Assembly (NCBI RefSeq): GCF_001552135.1
Contig: NZ_BCQP01000066.1
Coordinates: 1 to 64,000 of the forward strand
Direction: 5' to 3'
DNA: 64,000 nt
Source of the DNA: Actinomadura chibensis NBRC 106107
Lineage (GTDB): Bacteria; Actinomycetota; Actinomycetes; Streptosporangiales; Streptosporangiaceae
Every line of letters starts with the position of its first letter. The first letter of the stretch is position 1. The notes under the pieces were generated by a model. It ran no database searches and was not told where the DNA came from. It saw only the letters and a list, made by a program, of their open reading frames with translations. Positions 16,085 to 25,360 of this stretch are shown here, in pieces. Both the position numbers and the translations under genes were made by a program.

Positions 16085-19084
16085 ATGCCGGCTGCTGCGA
16101 GAACGCTCCTCCGCCTGGGCGCCCGCCTGGGCTCCACCGCCCAGAACGCCCTGGAGGTCGCCCGGTTCGGCGGCTTCGACACGGGCGAGGACGCCTCCCC
16201 CTGCGAGGTGGTGACCGAGCAGCGCGTGTACCGGCTGCGGCACTACTTCCCGGGCGCCGGGGACGGGCCCGCCGTGCTGCTCGTCCCGCCGCTGATGATC
16301 ACGGCGGAGGTGTACGACATCGCGTCGCGGGTCAGCGCGGTGCGGGTGCTGCGCGACCGGGGCGTCGACCCGTGGGTGGTCGACTTCGGCGCGCCGGAGC
16401 GGGAGCCCGGCGGCCTGGAGCGGACGGTCTCCGACCACGTCCTCGCCGTCAGCGACGCCGTCGACCGCGTCCGGAAGGCCACCGGGCGGGACGTCCACCT
16501 CGCCGGGTACTCGCAGGGCGGGATGTTCGTCTACCAGGCCGCCGCGTACCGGCGCAGCGAGGGCGTCGAGTCGGTGGTGACGTTCGGGAGCCCGTCCGAC
16601 ACGAGCGTGGGGCTGCCGTTCGGGCTGCCGGGGTGGCTCGCGTCGGAGGGCGTCGAGCGGATCCCCGACTGGGTGCTCGGCGGGTTCGCCGTGCCGGGGT
16701 GGGTGACGCGGCTCGGGTTCCAGCTGCTCAGCCCGGTGAAGTCGGTGAGGTCACGCGTCGATTTCATCCTGCAGTTGCACGACCGGGAGCGGCTCGCGGC
16801 CCGCGAGCGGCAGCGGCGGTTCCTGGAGCGGGAGGGCTGGGTGTCGTGGCCGGGGCCCGCGCTGGCCGAGTTCCTGCGCCAGTTCGTCCAGCACAACCGC
16901 ATGCTGACCGGCGGGTTCGTCATCGGCGACCGGCTCGTCACGCTCGCCGACATCACCTGCCCGGTGCTCACCTTCGTCGGCGAGGTGGACGAGATCGCGC
17001 CGCCGCCGATGGTCCGCGGGATCCGGCGGGCCGCGCCGCGCGCCCAGGTGTACGAGGCGTCCCTGCGCGCCGGGCACTTCGGGCTCGTCGTCGGCAGCCT
17101 CGCCATCGCCCAGACCTGGCCCGCCGTCGCCGAGTGGGCGCGGTGGCGCGCGGGCGAGGGCGGGCTGCCGGAGACCGTCGCGCCCGTCGCCGGGGACGAG
17201 GAGGCCGCCCCCGCCGACCTGCCCGGCGGCCCCGCCGGGTACGGGCTCCAGCTCGCGATGGGCGTCGGGACGAGTGCCGTCCGCTCCGCCTACCGGACGG
17301 CGTCGGGCGTCCTGCACGGCACCCGGCAGCTCTCCGGCGAGGCGGCGCGGAACCTGCCCCGGCTGGCCCGGCTGGAGCGCATCCAGTCCGACACCCGCAT
17401 GTCCATGGGGCTCCTCCTCGACGAGCAGGCCCGGCGCAGGCCCGGCGAGGTGTTCTTCCTCTACCGGGGCCGCCCGTACACGCACGAGGCCGCGAAGAGC
17501 CGCGTCGACGCCGTCGTCCGTGGGCTGATCAGCGTCGGGGTGCGGCGCGGCGAGGCGGTCGGCGTGCTGATGGACACGCGGCCGACCGCGCTCGCGCTGG
17601 TCGCCGCGCTGAGCAGGCTCGGCGCGGTCGCCGTCCTGCTGCGCCCGGACGGCGACCCGGCCGCCGAGGCGCGGCTCGGCCGGGTGGCGCGGGTGATCGC
17701 CGACCCCGAGCACGCCGAGCTGGCCGCCCGGCTGGACGGCGTGGAGGCGCACCTGCTCGGCGGCGCGGGCCGGGGCGAGCGGGGCCCGCTGCCCGACATG
17801 GAGGCGATCGACCCGGACGAGGTCGAGCCGCCCGGCTGGTACCGGCCGAACCCGGGCCGGGCCGGTGATCTGGCCTTCGTCGTGTTCAGCGGGGACGGCG
17901 AGCACCTGCGCGCGCACCGCGTCACGAACCGGCGGTGGGCGCTGTCGGCGTTCGGGACGGCGTCGTCCGCCGCGCTGTCGTCGTCGGACACCGTGTACAG
18001 CGTCACGCCGCTCCAGCACCCGTCCGCGCTGCTGATGAGCCTCGGCGGCGCGGTCGCGGGCGGCGCCCGGCTCGCGCTGGCGAGCGCCCACCCCGACTCC
18101 GGGGGGAGTGGCGGGTCGTCCCCTCACAAGGAGTTCGACCCGGAGACGTTCTGGGACGAGGCCCGCCGCTACGGCGTCACCGTCGCGTCCTACACCTGGA
18201 CGCTGCTCCGCGACCTCGTGAACGCGCCGCCCGACCCGGCCGAGCGGCACCACGCCGTCCGGCTGTTCATCGGCTCGGGCATGCCGCGCGGGCTGTGGCG
18301 GCGCGTCGAGGAGCGGTTCGCGCCCGCCCGCGTCCTGGAGTTCTACGCCTCCACCGAGGGCGAGTCGGTGCTCGTGAACCTGAGCGGCAAGAAGCCCGGC
18401 TCGCTCGGACGCCCGCTGCCCGGCAGCGCCGAGGTGCGCGTCGCCCGCTACGACCTGGAGTCGGGCCGCCTGGTCGAAGGCCCGGACGGGCTCGCGATCG
18501 AGTGCGAGCCCGGCGAGATCGGGATGCTGCTCGCCCGCGTCCGGCTCGCCGCCGCCGCGACCGCCCCGCGCTGTGTGCGCGGCGTGTTCGCCCCCGAGGA
18601 CGCCTGGACGATCACCGGCGACCTGTTCCGCCGCGACGCCGACGGCGACTTCTGGCTGGTCGGCCGGGACGCCGAGCTGATCCGCACGGCGGACGGCATC
18701 GTCCCGCCCGGCCCGATCAGGGACGCGCTCGGCGACCTGCCCTGCGTCGACGCGGTCGCCGTCTACGGGATCCCGGTGGGCGGCGCCGAGCTGACCGCCG
18801 CCGCCGTGGTCCTGCGCGACTCCGCCGACCTCAGGCCGGTGGACCTGTCGGAGGCGCTGCTGCGGGTCGAGCCGGGGCTGCGGCCCGCGCTCGTCCGGGT
18901 CGTGGACGAGGTGCCCGTCACCGCCGGGCGCCGCCCGCTGACCGCGCCGCTGCGCGCCGAGGGCGTGCCCGCCGCCGGGGACGGCCGGGTCTACTACCGC
19001 GACAAGGCGGGCGCGTACCGGCCGCTGACCGACGCGGCGCGCCGCCGCCTCCTGAAGGCCCCGGGGGCGCGGCAGGCCCGCTGA
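16085..19084 (+). CDS. Fusion of PhaC-like alpha/beta hydrolase and degenerate acyl-CoA-synthetase domain
   Basis: A 999-residue two-domain protein. Residues about 1-375 are a PHA-synthase-like alpha/beta hydrolase with Ser143 in GYSQGG where true PhaC has Cys. Residues about 430-999 are an ANL ligase closest to the very-long-chain/FATP type (FYASTEGESVLVNLSGKKPGSLGRPL). The ligase half lacks a normal P-loop: near residue 600 the TSGTTG-like motif reads FSGDGEHLRAHR. The usual C-terminal Lys motif reads PVTAGRRPLT (about 940). So the ligase domain may be inactive or regulatory. ATG at 16085 follows GAAAGG. It sits between the FAAL and P450 genes of the lipid cluster. Confidence 0.8.
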   Translation: MPAAARTLLRLGARLGSTAQNALEVARFGGFDTGEDASPCEVVTEQRVYRLRHYFPGAGDGPAVLLVPPLMITAEVYDIASRVSAVRVLRDRGVDPWVVDFGAPEREPGGLERTVSDHVLAVSDAVDRVRKATGRDVHLAGYSQGGMFVYQAAAYRRSEGVESVVTFGSPSDTSVGLPFGLPGWLASEGVERIPDWVLGGFAVPGWVTRLGFQLLSPVKSVRSRVDFILQLHDRERLAARERQRRFLEREGWVSWPGPALAEFLRQFVQHNRMLTGGFVIGDRLVTLADITCPVLTFVGEVDEIAPPPMVRGIRRAAPRAQVYEASLRAGHFGLVVGSLAIAQTWPAVAEWARWRAGEGGLPETVAPVAGDEEAAPADLPGGPAGYGLQLAMGVGTSAVRSAYRTASGVLHGTRQLSGEAARNLPRLARLERIQSDTRMSMGLLLDEQARRRPGEVFFLYRGRPYTHEAAKSRVDAVVRGLISVGVRRGEAVGVLMDTRPTALALVAALSRLGAVAVLLRPDGDPAAEARLGRVARVIADPEHAELAARLDGVEAHLLGGAGRGERGPLPDMEAIDPDEVEPPGWYRPNPGRAGDLAFVVFSGDGEHLRAHRVTNRRWALSAFGTASSAALSSSDTVYSVTPLQHPSALLMSLGGAVAGGARLALASAHPDSGGSGGSSPHKEFDPETFWDEARRYGVTVASYTWTLLRDLVNAPPDPAERHHAVRLFIGSGMPRGLWRRVEERFAPARVLEFYASTEGESVLVNLSGKKPGSLGRPLPGSAEVRVARYDLESGRLVEGPDGLAIECEPGEIGMLLARVRLAAAATAPRCVRGVFAPEDAWTITGDLFRRDADGDFWLVGRDAELIRTADGIVPPGPIRDALGDLPCVDAVAVYGIPVGGAELTAAAVVLRDSADLRPVDLSEALLRVEPGLRPALVRVVDEVPVTAGRRPLTAPLRAEGVPAAGDGRVYYRDKAGAYRPLTDAARRRLLKAPGARQAR

Positions 19085-19206
19085 CGGGCGTACCGACCGG
19101 TGGGCGTGCTGGCGGGTTCTGGGGCGCGGGTGATAAGTATGGACTTACCGGAAGAAGACCGATCATCTGCCGCGTGCCGCCGCCCGGCCCGCCGTTCGGA
19201 GGGATC

Positions 19207-20565
19207 ATGACGAGCGTGCTCGCGCCGCCGCCGCCGGGCAGCGGCCTGAAGGCGGTCCCCGGGGTCAAGGGCGTCCCGTACATCGGCAGCACGATCGCCG
19301 TCATGCGGGACCCGATCGGGATGGCGCGCAAGCGGTACGCCGAGCACGGGCCCGTCGCCTGGGGATGGCTGCTCGGCCAGCGGACGGTCACCGTCCACGG
19401 GCCGGAGGCGGCCGAGGTCGTCCTCGTCAACAGGGACAAGGCGTTCGCGAACGGGCCCGCGTGGAGCTACTTCATCGGCCCGTTCTTCAACCGCGGCATC
19501 ATGCTCCTCGACTTCGAGGAGCACCTGCACCACCGCCGCATCATGCAGCAGGCGTTCACCCGTCCCCGGCTGCGCGCCTACCTGGACGCGATGGCGCCCG
19601 GCATCGCCAAGGGCGTCGAGGCGTGGTCGCCGGGCGAGGGCTTCAGGGTGTACCAGCACGTCAAGCGGCTCACGCTCGACCTGGCCGCCGACGTGTTCAT
19701 GGGCGTCGAGCTGGGCGGCGCCGAACGGGCGAGGGTGAACGGCGCGTTCATCGACGCCGTCCGGGCGGGGACGGCCTACGTCCGCTTCCCCGTCCCCGGC
19801 CTGCGCTGGCACCGCGGCCTGCGCGCCCGCGGGGTGCTGGAGGAGTTCTTCCACCGGCACCTGCCCGCCAAGCGCCGCGACGGCGGCGACGACCTGTTCG
19901 CCGCGCTGTGCGCGGCGGAGACCGACGACGGCGAGCGGTTCACCGACGAGGACGTCGTCAACCACATGATCTTCGCGCTGATGGCGGCGCACGACACGAC
20001 CACCATCACGCTGACGAGCATGGCGTACCACCTCGCCAAGTTCCCCGAATGGCAGGAGCGGCTCCGGGACGAGTCGCTCGCCCTCGGCAAGGCGGAACCC
20101 TCCTACGAGGACCTCGACGCCCTCACCGCCATGGACATGGTGATGAAGGAGTCCATGCGGATGATCGCGCCCGTCCCGGCGCTGCCGCGCAAGGTCGTCA
20201 AGGACACCTCCGTCCTCGGCTTCCACATCCCCGCCGGGACGACCGTCGTCGTCCCGATGCTGAGCAACCACCGGATGGCCGACTGGTGGCCCGACCCCGA
20301 CGCGTTCGACCCCGGGCGGTTCTCCGCCGAGCGCCGCGAGGACAAGGTCCACAAGTACGCGTGGTCGCCGTTCGGCGGGGGAGCCCACAAGTGCATCGGG
20401 ATGTACTTCGCGGGGATGCAGGTGAAGGCGGTCCTGCACCAGATCCTGCTGCGATACCGGTGGAGCGTCCCCGGGCGGTACGAGATGCCGCTCGACACCA
20501 CGTCCCTGCCGTCGCCGAAGGACGGGCTGCCCGTGCGGCTGGCCCGGCTCGCGGCGGCCCCATGA
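19207..20565 (+). CDS. Cytochrome P450 (CYP136/CYP51-like)
   Basis: A 452-residue soluble P450. The I-helix motif is ALMAAHDTTT, the K-helix EXXR is KESMR, and the haem-binding loop is FGGGAHKCIG with the Cys ligand. The pattern looks like the sterol/lipid-acting actinobacterial P450s related to CYP136. The ATG at 19207 is chosen because the family begins with a proline-rich segment before the first beta sheet. The SDR gene starts 31 bases after its stop. A lipid or terpenoid substrate is inferred from context. Redox partners are not encoded nearby. Confidence 0.9.
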   Translation: MTSVLAPPPPGSGLKAVPGVKGVPYIGSTIAVMRDPIGMARKRYAEHGPVAWGWLLGQRTVTVHGPEAAEVVLVNRDKAFANGPAWSYFIGPFFNRGIMLLDFEEHLHHRRIMQQAFTRPRLRAYLDAMAPGIAKGVEAWSPGEGFRVYQHVKRLTLDLAADVFMGVELGGAERARVNGAFIDAVRAGTAYVRFPVPGLRWHRGLRARGVLEEFFHRHLPAKRRDGGDDLFAALCAAETDDGERFTDEDVVNHMIFALMAAHDTTTITLTSMAYHLAKFPEWQERLRDESLALGKAEPSYEDLDALTAMDMVMKESMRMIAPVPALPRKVVKDTSVLGFHIPAGTTVVVPMLSNHRMADWWPDPDAFDPGRFSAERREDKVHKYAWSPFGGGAHKCIGMYFAGMQVKAVLHQILLRYRWSVPGRYEMPLDTTSLPSPKDGLPVRLARLAAAP

Positions 20566-20596
20566 CCCCGGAGCGGACGAGCTTGGAGCGGAGCGG

Positions 20597-21403
20597 ATGA
20601 GCAAGGTCATCGCGATCACCGGGGCGGCGCGGGGCATCGGCCTCGCCACCGCCCGCGCCCTCAAGGCGAAGGGCGCGACCGTCGTCATCGGCGACATCGA
20701 CGAGGCGGCCGTCAAGGACGCGGCCGAGTCGCTCGGCGTCGCCGGGCTCGTCGTGGACGTCACGTCCCGCGAGTCGTTCACCGCCTTCCTGGACGCGGCC
20801 GAGCGGTCCGCCGGGCCGCTCGACGTCCTGGTCAACAACGCCGGGATCATGCCGATCGGCCCGGTCACGGACGAGAGCGACGCCGACGCGCGGCGGTGCG
20901 TCGACATCAACGTCCACGGCGTGATGCTCGGCACGAAGCTCGCCCTCGGCCGGATGCTGCCGCGCGGGAAGGGCCACATCATCAACATCGCGTCGCTGGC
21001 GGGCGTCACGTTCACGCCGGGCCTCGCGCTCTACAACGCCAGCAAGGCGGCGGTCGTCGCGTTCACCGAGGCGACCCGGCTGGAGGTCCAGGACCGGGGC
21101 GTGCACGTCGGCGCCGTCCTGCCGACGTTCACCAACACCGAGCTGGTCGCCGGGACGCGCAGCCCGAAGGGCCAGCGGAACTGCGAGCCCGAGGACATCG
21201 CGGCGGCGGTCGTGGAGCTGATCGGACGGCCGCGGCCGCAGGTCGTCGTCCCGAAGAAGCTCGGACGGCAGGTGAAGCTCGGCGCGCTGCTGCCCGACCG
21301 GGTCAGGCAGGCCGTCGCGCGCCGCTACGGGCTCGACAAGATCTTCCTGGAGTACGACCACGAGGCGCGTAAGGGCTACGACGCGCGCATCCGCACCCCG
21401 TAG
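20597..21403 (+). CDS. Short-chain dehydrogenase/reductase
   Basis: A 268-residue classical SDR with TGAARGIG (cofactor glycine motif), LVNNAGI, INIAS and the catalytic YNASK. The acidic residue after beta-2 (GDIDEAA) suggests NAD preference. The C-terminal basic tail (KKLGRQVKLGALLPDRVRQAVARR) is typical of SDRs acting on lipids or quinones at membranes. It probably shares a transcript with the preceding P450; oxidation of an alcohol made by the P450 is plausible but not shown. Confidence 0.9.
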   Translation: MSKVIAITGAARGIGLATARALKAKGATVVIGDIDEAAVKDAAESLGVAGLVVDVTSRESFTAFLDAAERSAGPLDVLVNNAGIMPIGPVTDESDADARRCVDINVHGVMLGTKLALGRMLPRGKGHIINIASLAGVTFTPGLALYNASKAAVVAFTEATRLEVQDRGVHVGAVLPTFTNTELVAGTRSPKGQRNCEPEDIAAAVVELIGRPRPQVVVPKKLGRQVKLGALLPDRVRQAVARRYGLDKIFLEYDHEARKGYDARIRTP

Positions 21404-21443
21404 GCTCTGGAGGTCGAACTCTGTTCTAGAACCGGAGGCGCGC

Positions 21444-22910
21444 ATGGACGCCGTCGTTCGCACGGCCCACGGGAGCGTCCGCGGGACCACCAGGGACGGT
21501 GTCACCGCGTTCCTCGGCATCCCCTACGCGGCGCCCCCGTTCGGGGCGAACCGGTTCCGCCCGCCGCGCCCGCCCGAGCCGTGGGACGGCGTCCGCGACG
21601 CGGTCGCGTACGGGCCCACCGCGCCCAAGCCCGCCTACGCCCGCCCCTACGACCGCCTGCTCGACGACCCGTCCATCCCGGGCGACGACTGCCTCAACCT
21701 CAACGTCTGGACGCCCGACCCCGGCGCGGCGGGCCTGCCCGTGATGGTGTGGATCCACGGCGGGGCGTTCCGGAACGGGTCCGGCGCCGTCCCCGTCTAC
21801 GCCGGACGGAACTTCGCCCGCGACGGCGTCGTCTGCGTGACGATCAACTACCGGCTCGGCGTGGAGGGCTTCGCGCACCTGCCGGGCGCCCCGTCCAACC
21901 GGGGGCTGCTCGACCAGATCGCCGCGCTGGAATGGGTCCGCGACAACATCGCGGCGTTCGGCGGCGACCCGGGGCGGGTCACCGTGTTCGGCGAGTCGGC
22001 GGGCGGGATGAGCGTCACCACCCTGCTCTCCCTCGACCTCGGGCTGTTCGGCCGGGCGATCGCGCAGAGCGGCGCGGGCGGCATCGCCCAGGACCCGGAC
22101 GACGCGCTCCTCGTCACGCGCGAGATGGCCGCGCGGCTCGGCGTCGCGCCGACCGCCGAGGGGTTCGCCGCGCTCGACCCGGCCGCGATCATCCCGGTGC
22201 AGGCGGCGGTCGCGGCCGAGGTCGCCGCGATGCCCGACCCGGGACGCTGGGGCGCGACCACGGCGGCGGGCGCGATGTCGCTGACGCCCGTCCTGGACGG
22301 CGAGCTGCTGGCCCGCCGTCCCGAGGACGCCATCGCGGCGGGCGCCGGACGCGGCGCCGACCTGCTCACCGGCTACACGGCCGAGGAGTTCCGGCTCTTC
22401 CTGATGCCGTCCGGGATCGCCGCCGTGCTGACCGAGGACCTGGTCGGCCTCGTGACGGCGGGGATGGGCGTCCCGCCCGGGATCCCCGCCGCCTACCGGG
22501 ACCGGCACCCCGGCCAGACCCCCGGCGAGCTGCTCGCGACGATCATCACCGACGCGCTGTTCCGCGTCCCCGCGCACCGCGCCGCCGCCGGGCACGCCGC
22601 GTCCGGCGGGCGGACGTGGATGTACGAGTTCGCGTGGCCGTCGCCGAGCCACGACCTCGGCGCCTGCCACGCGCTGGAACTGGGCTTCGTGTTCGACAAC
22701 CTGTCCGGCGACCCGGACGGGCTGTCCGGGCCGAACCCGCCCCAGGCGCTCGCCGACCGGATGCACCGCGCCTGGGTCGCGTTCGCCGCCGACGGCGACC
22801 CCGGGTGGGCGCGGTTCGACCCGTCGTCCCGGCTGGTGAACGTCTTCGACGACCCGTCCGACGAGGTGGTCGCCGACCCGCGCGGCGACGACCGCAAGCT
22901 CTGGGACTAG
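21444..22910 (+). CDS. Type-B carboxylesterase
   Basis: A 488-residue carboxylesterase. Catalytic Ser185 is in VFGESAGGMS, the oxyanion hole is in WIHGGAF, and the His is in GACHALELGFVF. It has no signal peptide, so it is cytoplasmic. It is the last gene of the rightward lipid cluster, 40 bases after the SDR, with GGAGG before the ATG. The ester substrate is unknown. It converges on lhgO with only seven bases between the two stops. Confidence 0.9.
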   Translation: MDAVVRTAHGSVRGTTRDGVTAFLGIPYAAPPFGANRFRPPRPPEPWDGVRDAVAYGPTAPKPAYARPYDRLLDDPSIPGDDCLNLNVWTPDPGAAGLPVMVWIHGGAFRNGSGAVPVYAGRNFARDGVVCVTINYRLGVEGFAHLPGAPSNRGLLDQIAALEWVRDNIAAFGGDPGRVTVFGESAGGMSVTTLLSLDLGLFGRAIAQSGAGGIAQDPDDALLVTREMAARLGVAPTAEGFAALDPAAIIPVQAAVAAEVAAMPDPGRWGATTAAGAMSLTPVLDGELLARRPEDAIAAGAGRGADLLTGYTAEEFRLFLMPSGIAAVLTEDLVGLVTAGMGVPPGIPAAYRDRHPGQTPGELLATIITDALFRVPAHRAAAGHAASGGRTWMYEFAWPSPSHDLGACHALELGFVFDNLSGDPDGLSGPNPPQALADRMHRAWVAFAADGDPGWARFDPSSRLVNVFDDPSDEVVADPRGDDRKLWD

Positions 22911-22917
22911 CCGGGGG

Positions 22918-24096
22918 CTAGAGCCGCGCGACGACGTGTTCGGCGATGGCGAGCGCGGACGTCGCCGCCGGGGACGGGGCGTTCCGGACGGTCGTGACCG
23001 GCCCGACGCGGCCGAGGCGGAAGTCGTCGACGAGCGAGCCGTCCGCGTCCACCGCCTGCGCGCGGACCCCGGCGGGCGCGGGGACGACGTCGGCGGCGGT
23101 CAGCTCGGGGACGAACCGGCGCGCCGCCGCGACGAACGCCCGCTTCACCGCCGAGCCGTACAGCTCCCGCGCGCCCGTCCGCCAGTGCTCGCGGGCGAGG
23201 CGCCGGAAGCCGGGCCAGCGGAGGGTCTCCCACAGGTCCGCCGGGCGGACGTCGCGCCACCGGTACCCCTCCCTGGCCAGGGCCAGGACGGCGTTGGGCC
23301 CGACGTCCACGCCGCCGTCTACGCGCCGCGTGAAGTGGACGCCAAGGAACGGGTACCGCGGGTCGGGCACCGGATAGATCAAGCCGCGGACGAGATCCGT
23401 GCGGGACGGCGCCAGCCGGTAGTACTCGCCCCGGAACGGGACGATCGCGGGCCCCGCCGAGTCGCCCGCCAGCCGCGCCACCCGGTCGGACTGCAGCCCC
23501 GCGCACACCACCAGCCGGTCGAACACCAGCTCGGCACCGGGCGAGGCGACGGCGACGCGGTCCCCGGCCCGGCCCAGCCGGACGACCTCGAAGCCGAGCC
23601 TGACCTCGCCGCCGCCGTCCGCCACGTCGCGGGCGAACGCGCGGGCCACCGCGGGGAAGTCGACGATCGCGGTGGCGGGGGAGTGCAGCGCCGCGACCCC
23701 GGCCGCGTGCGGCTCGATCTCGCGCAGTTCCCCGCCGGTCAGCCGGCGCAGGCCGGGGACGCCGTTGGCGCGGGCGCGGCGCTCGATCTCGTCCAGGGCG
23801 GCGAGTTCCGCCGCGTCGCGGGCCACGACGACCTTGCCGCACTCCTCGTAGGGCAGGTTCCGGTCTTCGCAATATTCCTTGAGGAGGCCGACGCCGCGCC
23901 TGCACAGCGTGGCCTTCAGCGAGCCGGGCGCGTAGTAGAGGCCGGCGTGGGCGACGCCGCTGTTGCGGCCCGTCTGGTGGGCGGCGACGCGGTCCTCCTT
24001 GTCGAGGACGGTGACCGTCACGTCCGGGCGCGTCTCGGTCAGCCGGCGCGCGACCGCCAGCCCGAGGATGCCCGCGCCCACCACCCCGACCCGCAC
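22918..24096 (-). CDS. lhgO: L-2-hydroxyglutarate oxidase
   Basis: A 392-residue FAD-dependent oxidase of the DAO fold. The N-terminal GxGxxG is VGVVGAGILGLAVARRL. The GRNSGVAHAGLYYAPGSLKA block is characteristic of LhgO, which oxidises L-2-hydroxyglutarate (a metabolic side product) to 2-oxoglutarate. Other matching blocks are VVCAGLQSDRVARLAG and PFRGEYYRL. Length is normal. It lies next to a small membrane protein gene whose coding start is just upstream. Confidence 0.88.
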   Translation of the reverse strand: MRVGVVGAGILGLAVARRLTETRPDVTVTVLDKEDRVAAHQTGRNSGVAHAGLYYAPGSLKATLCRRGVGLLKEYCEDRNLPYEECGKVVVARDAAELAALDEIERRARANGVPGLRRLTGGELREIEPHAAGVAALHSPATAIVDFPAVARAFARDVADGGGEVRLGFEVVRLGRAGDRVAVASPGAELVFDRLVVCAGLQSDRVARLAGDSAGPAIVPFRGEYYRLAPSRTDLVRGLIYPVPDPRYPFLGVHFTRRVDGGVDVGPNAVLALAREGYRWRDVRPADLWETLRWPGFRRLAREHWRTGARELYGSAVKRAFVAAARRFVPELTAADVVPAPAGVRAQAVDADGSLVDDFRLGRVGPVTTVRNAPSPAATSALAIAEHVVARL

Positions 24097-24103
24097 GGGC
24101 GGG

Positions 24104-24295
24104 TCAGCTGCCGAGGCGCTTGCGCCCCTGCGCGCGGACCCGCCTGCGCTGGGACGGGTCGAGCATCAGGTACCCGACGAGCGGCGCGCCGAGCACGCCG
24201 AGGATGATCAGCGCGGTCAGCCACCAGGGGAAGATGAACAGGGTCAGCAGGCCGACGACGACGCCGCCGATCACGAACTTGGTCTGGGTCGACAT
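24104..24295 (-). CDS. Small two-helix membrane protein
   Basis: A 63-residue protein. It has two hydrophobic segments (FVIGGVVVGLLTLFIFPWW and ALIILGVLGAPLVGYLML) and a strongly basic C-terminus (QRRRVRAQGRKRLGS). The ATG at 24295 has GGAGG seven bases upstream, which favours it over a start at 24328. I do not recognise a named family. It may be cotranscribed with lhgO, whose start is seven bases beyond its stop. Confidence 0.65.
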   Translation of the reverse strand: MSTQTKFVIGGVVVGLLTLFIFPWWLTALIILGVLGAPLVGYLMLDPSQRRRVRAQGRKRLGS

Positions 24296-24423
24296 CTGGT
24301 ACCTCCACTGACGGGCCGCCCTTGCCATCTACAACGGCCACCGTGCGACCGCTGTTCCACGATATGTCGCGAGTCGGGCCGATGGCCACCGGGGGCGACC
24401 GGTGAAGATCCGGACGGCGGAGG

Positions 24424-25236
24424 TCAGATGCGCAGGGAGAGCTGGCCGCCGCCGAGCGTGCGCAGGACCTCCGCGTGCAGCTTGCCGTTCGTGCAGACGA
24501 CGCTGCCGCCGTCCGGCCCCGGCGCCCCGGACAGGTCGGTGAACATGCCGCCCGCCTCCTCCACGATGACCTGCAGCGCGGCGAGGTCCCACAGCGAGAC
24601 CTCCGGCTCGGCGGAGATGTCGACCGAGCCCTCCGCGACCATCATGTGGGACCAGAAGTCGCCGAACGCCCGCGTCCGCCACACCTCGCGGGTCAGGTCG
24701 AGGAAGCGGGGGAGGCGGCCCTCCTCCTCCCAGCCGCTCAGGCTGGAGAACGACAGTGAGGCGTCCGACAGGTCGGACACCGCGGAGACGTTCATCCGGG
24801 TGGCGCGGGTCAGGCTGCGGCCCGTCCAGGCGCCGCCGCCGCGCGCCGCCCACCAGCGCCGGTTCAGCGCGGGCGCGGACACGACCCCGACGACGATCTG
24901 GTCGTTCTCCATCAGCGCGATCAGCGTCGCCCACACCGGGACGCCGCGCACGAAGTTCTTCGTCGCGTCGATCGGGTCGATGATCCAGCAGCGGTTGCCG
25001 TAGCCGGTCTTGCCGAACTCCTCGCCGAGGACCGCGTCCCGTGGGCGGGCGCGCTTCAGCGTGCCGCGGATCTGCTCCTCGACGCTGCGGTCGGCGTCGC
25101 TGACCGGGGTCAGGTCCGGCTTCGTCTCGATGTCGAGATCGAGGGCGCGGAAACGCCTTGTCGTGATGTCGTCGGCCCCGTCCGCCAGCACATGCGCGAG
25201 ACGAAGGTCATCGGAATAGCCCGCCACGGCGAGCAC
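24424..25236 (-). CDS. hisN: Histidinol-phosphatase, inositol-monophosphatase type (HisN)
   Basis: A 270-residue IMPase-fold phosphatase. Motifs: LGEEFG (metal Glu), DPIDATKNF (metal Asps) and SLWDLAALQVIVEEAGG (second metal site). The start GYSDDLRLAHVLADGADDIT and ETKPDLTPVSDAD are typical of actinobacterial HisN, which removes phosphate from histidinol-phosphate in histidine biosynthesis. GTG at 25236 is the most likely start by family length; ATG alternatives run 95 residues into the upstream gap. No other his gene is close. Confidence 0.87.
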   Translation of the reverse strand: MLAVAGYSDDLRLAHVLADGADDITTRRFRALDLDIETKPDLTPVSDADRSVEEQIRGTLKRARPRDAVLGEEFGKTGYGNRCWIIDPIDATKNFVRGVPVWATLIALMENDQIVVGVVSAPALNRRWWAARGGGAWTGRSLTRATRMNVSAVSDLSDASLSFSSLSGWEEEGRLPRFLDLTREVWRTRAFGDFWSHMMVAEGSVDISAEPEVSLWDLAALQVIVEEAGGMFTDLSGAPGPDGGSVVCTNGKLHAEVLRTLGGGQLSLRI

Positions 25237-25360
25237 GCTACCCTGCTCACGTCCGGTCCAGACACACTTACCCGGCCGATCCGGCGTTTCGGTCGGACCT
25301 TCGGGGGCGCGCCGGGGCGTTGCGGACCGGTTCCCCGGACGTTGGTGGCAGCATGGGCGC

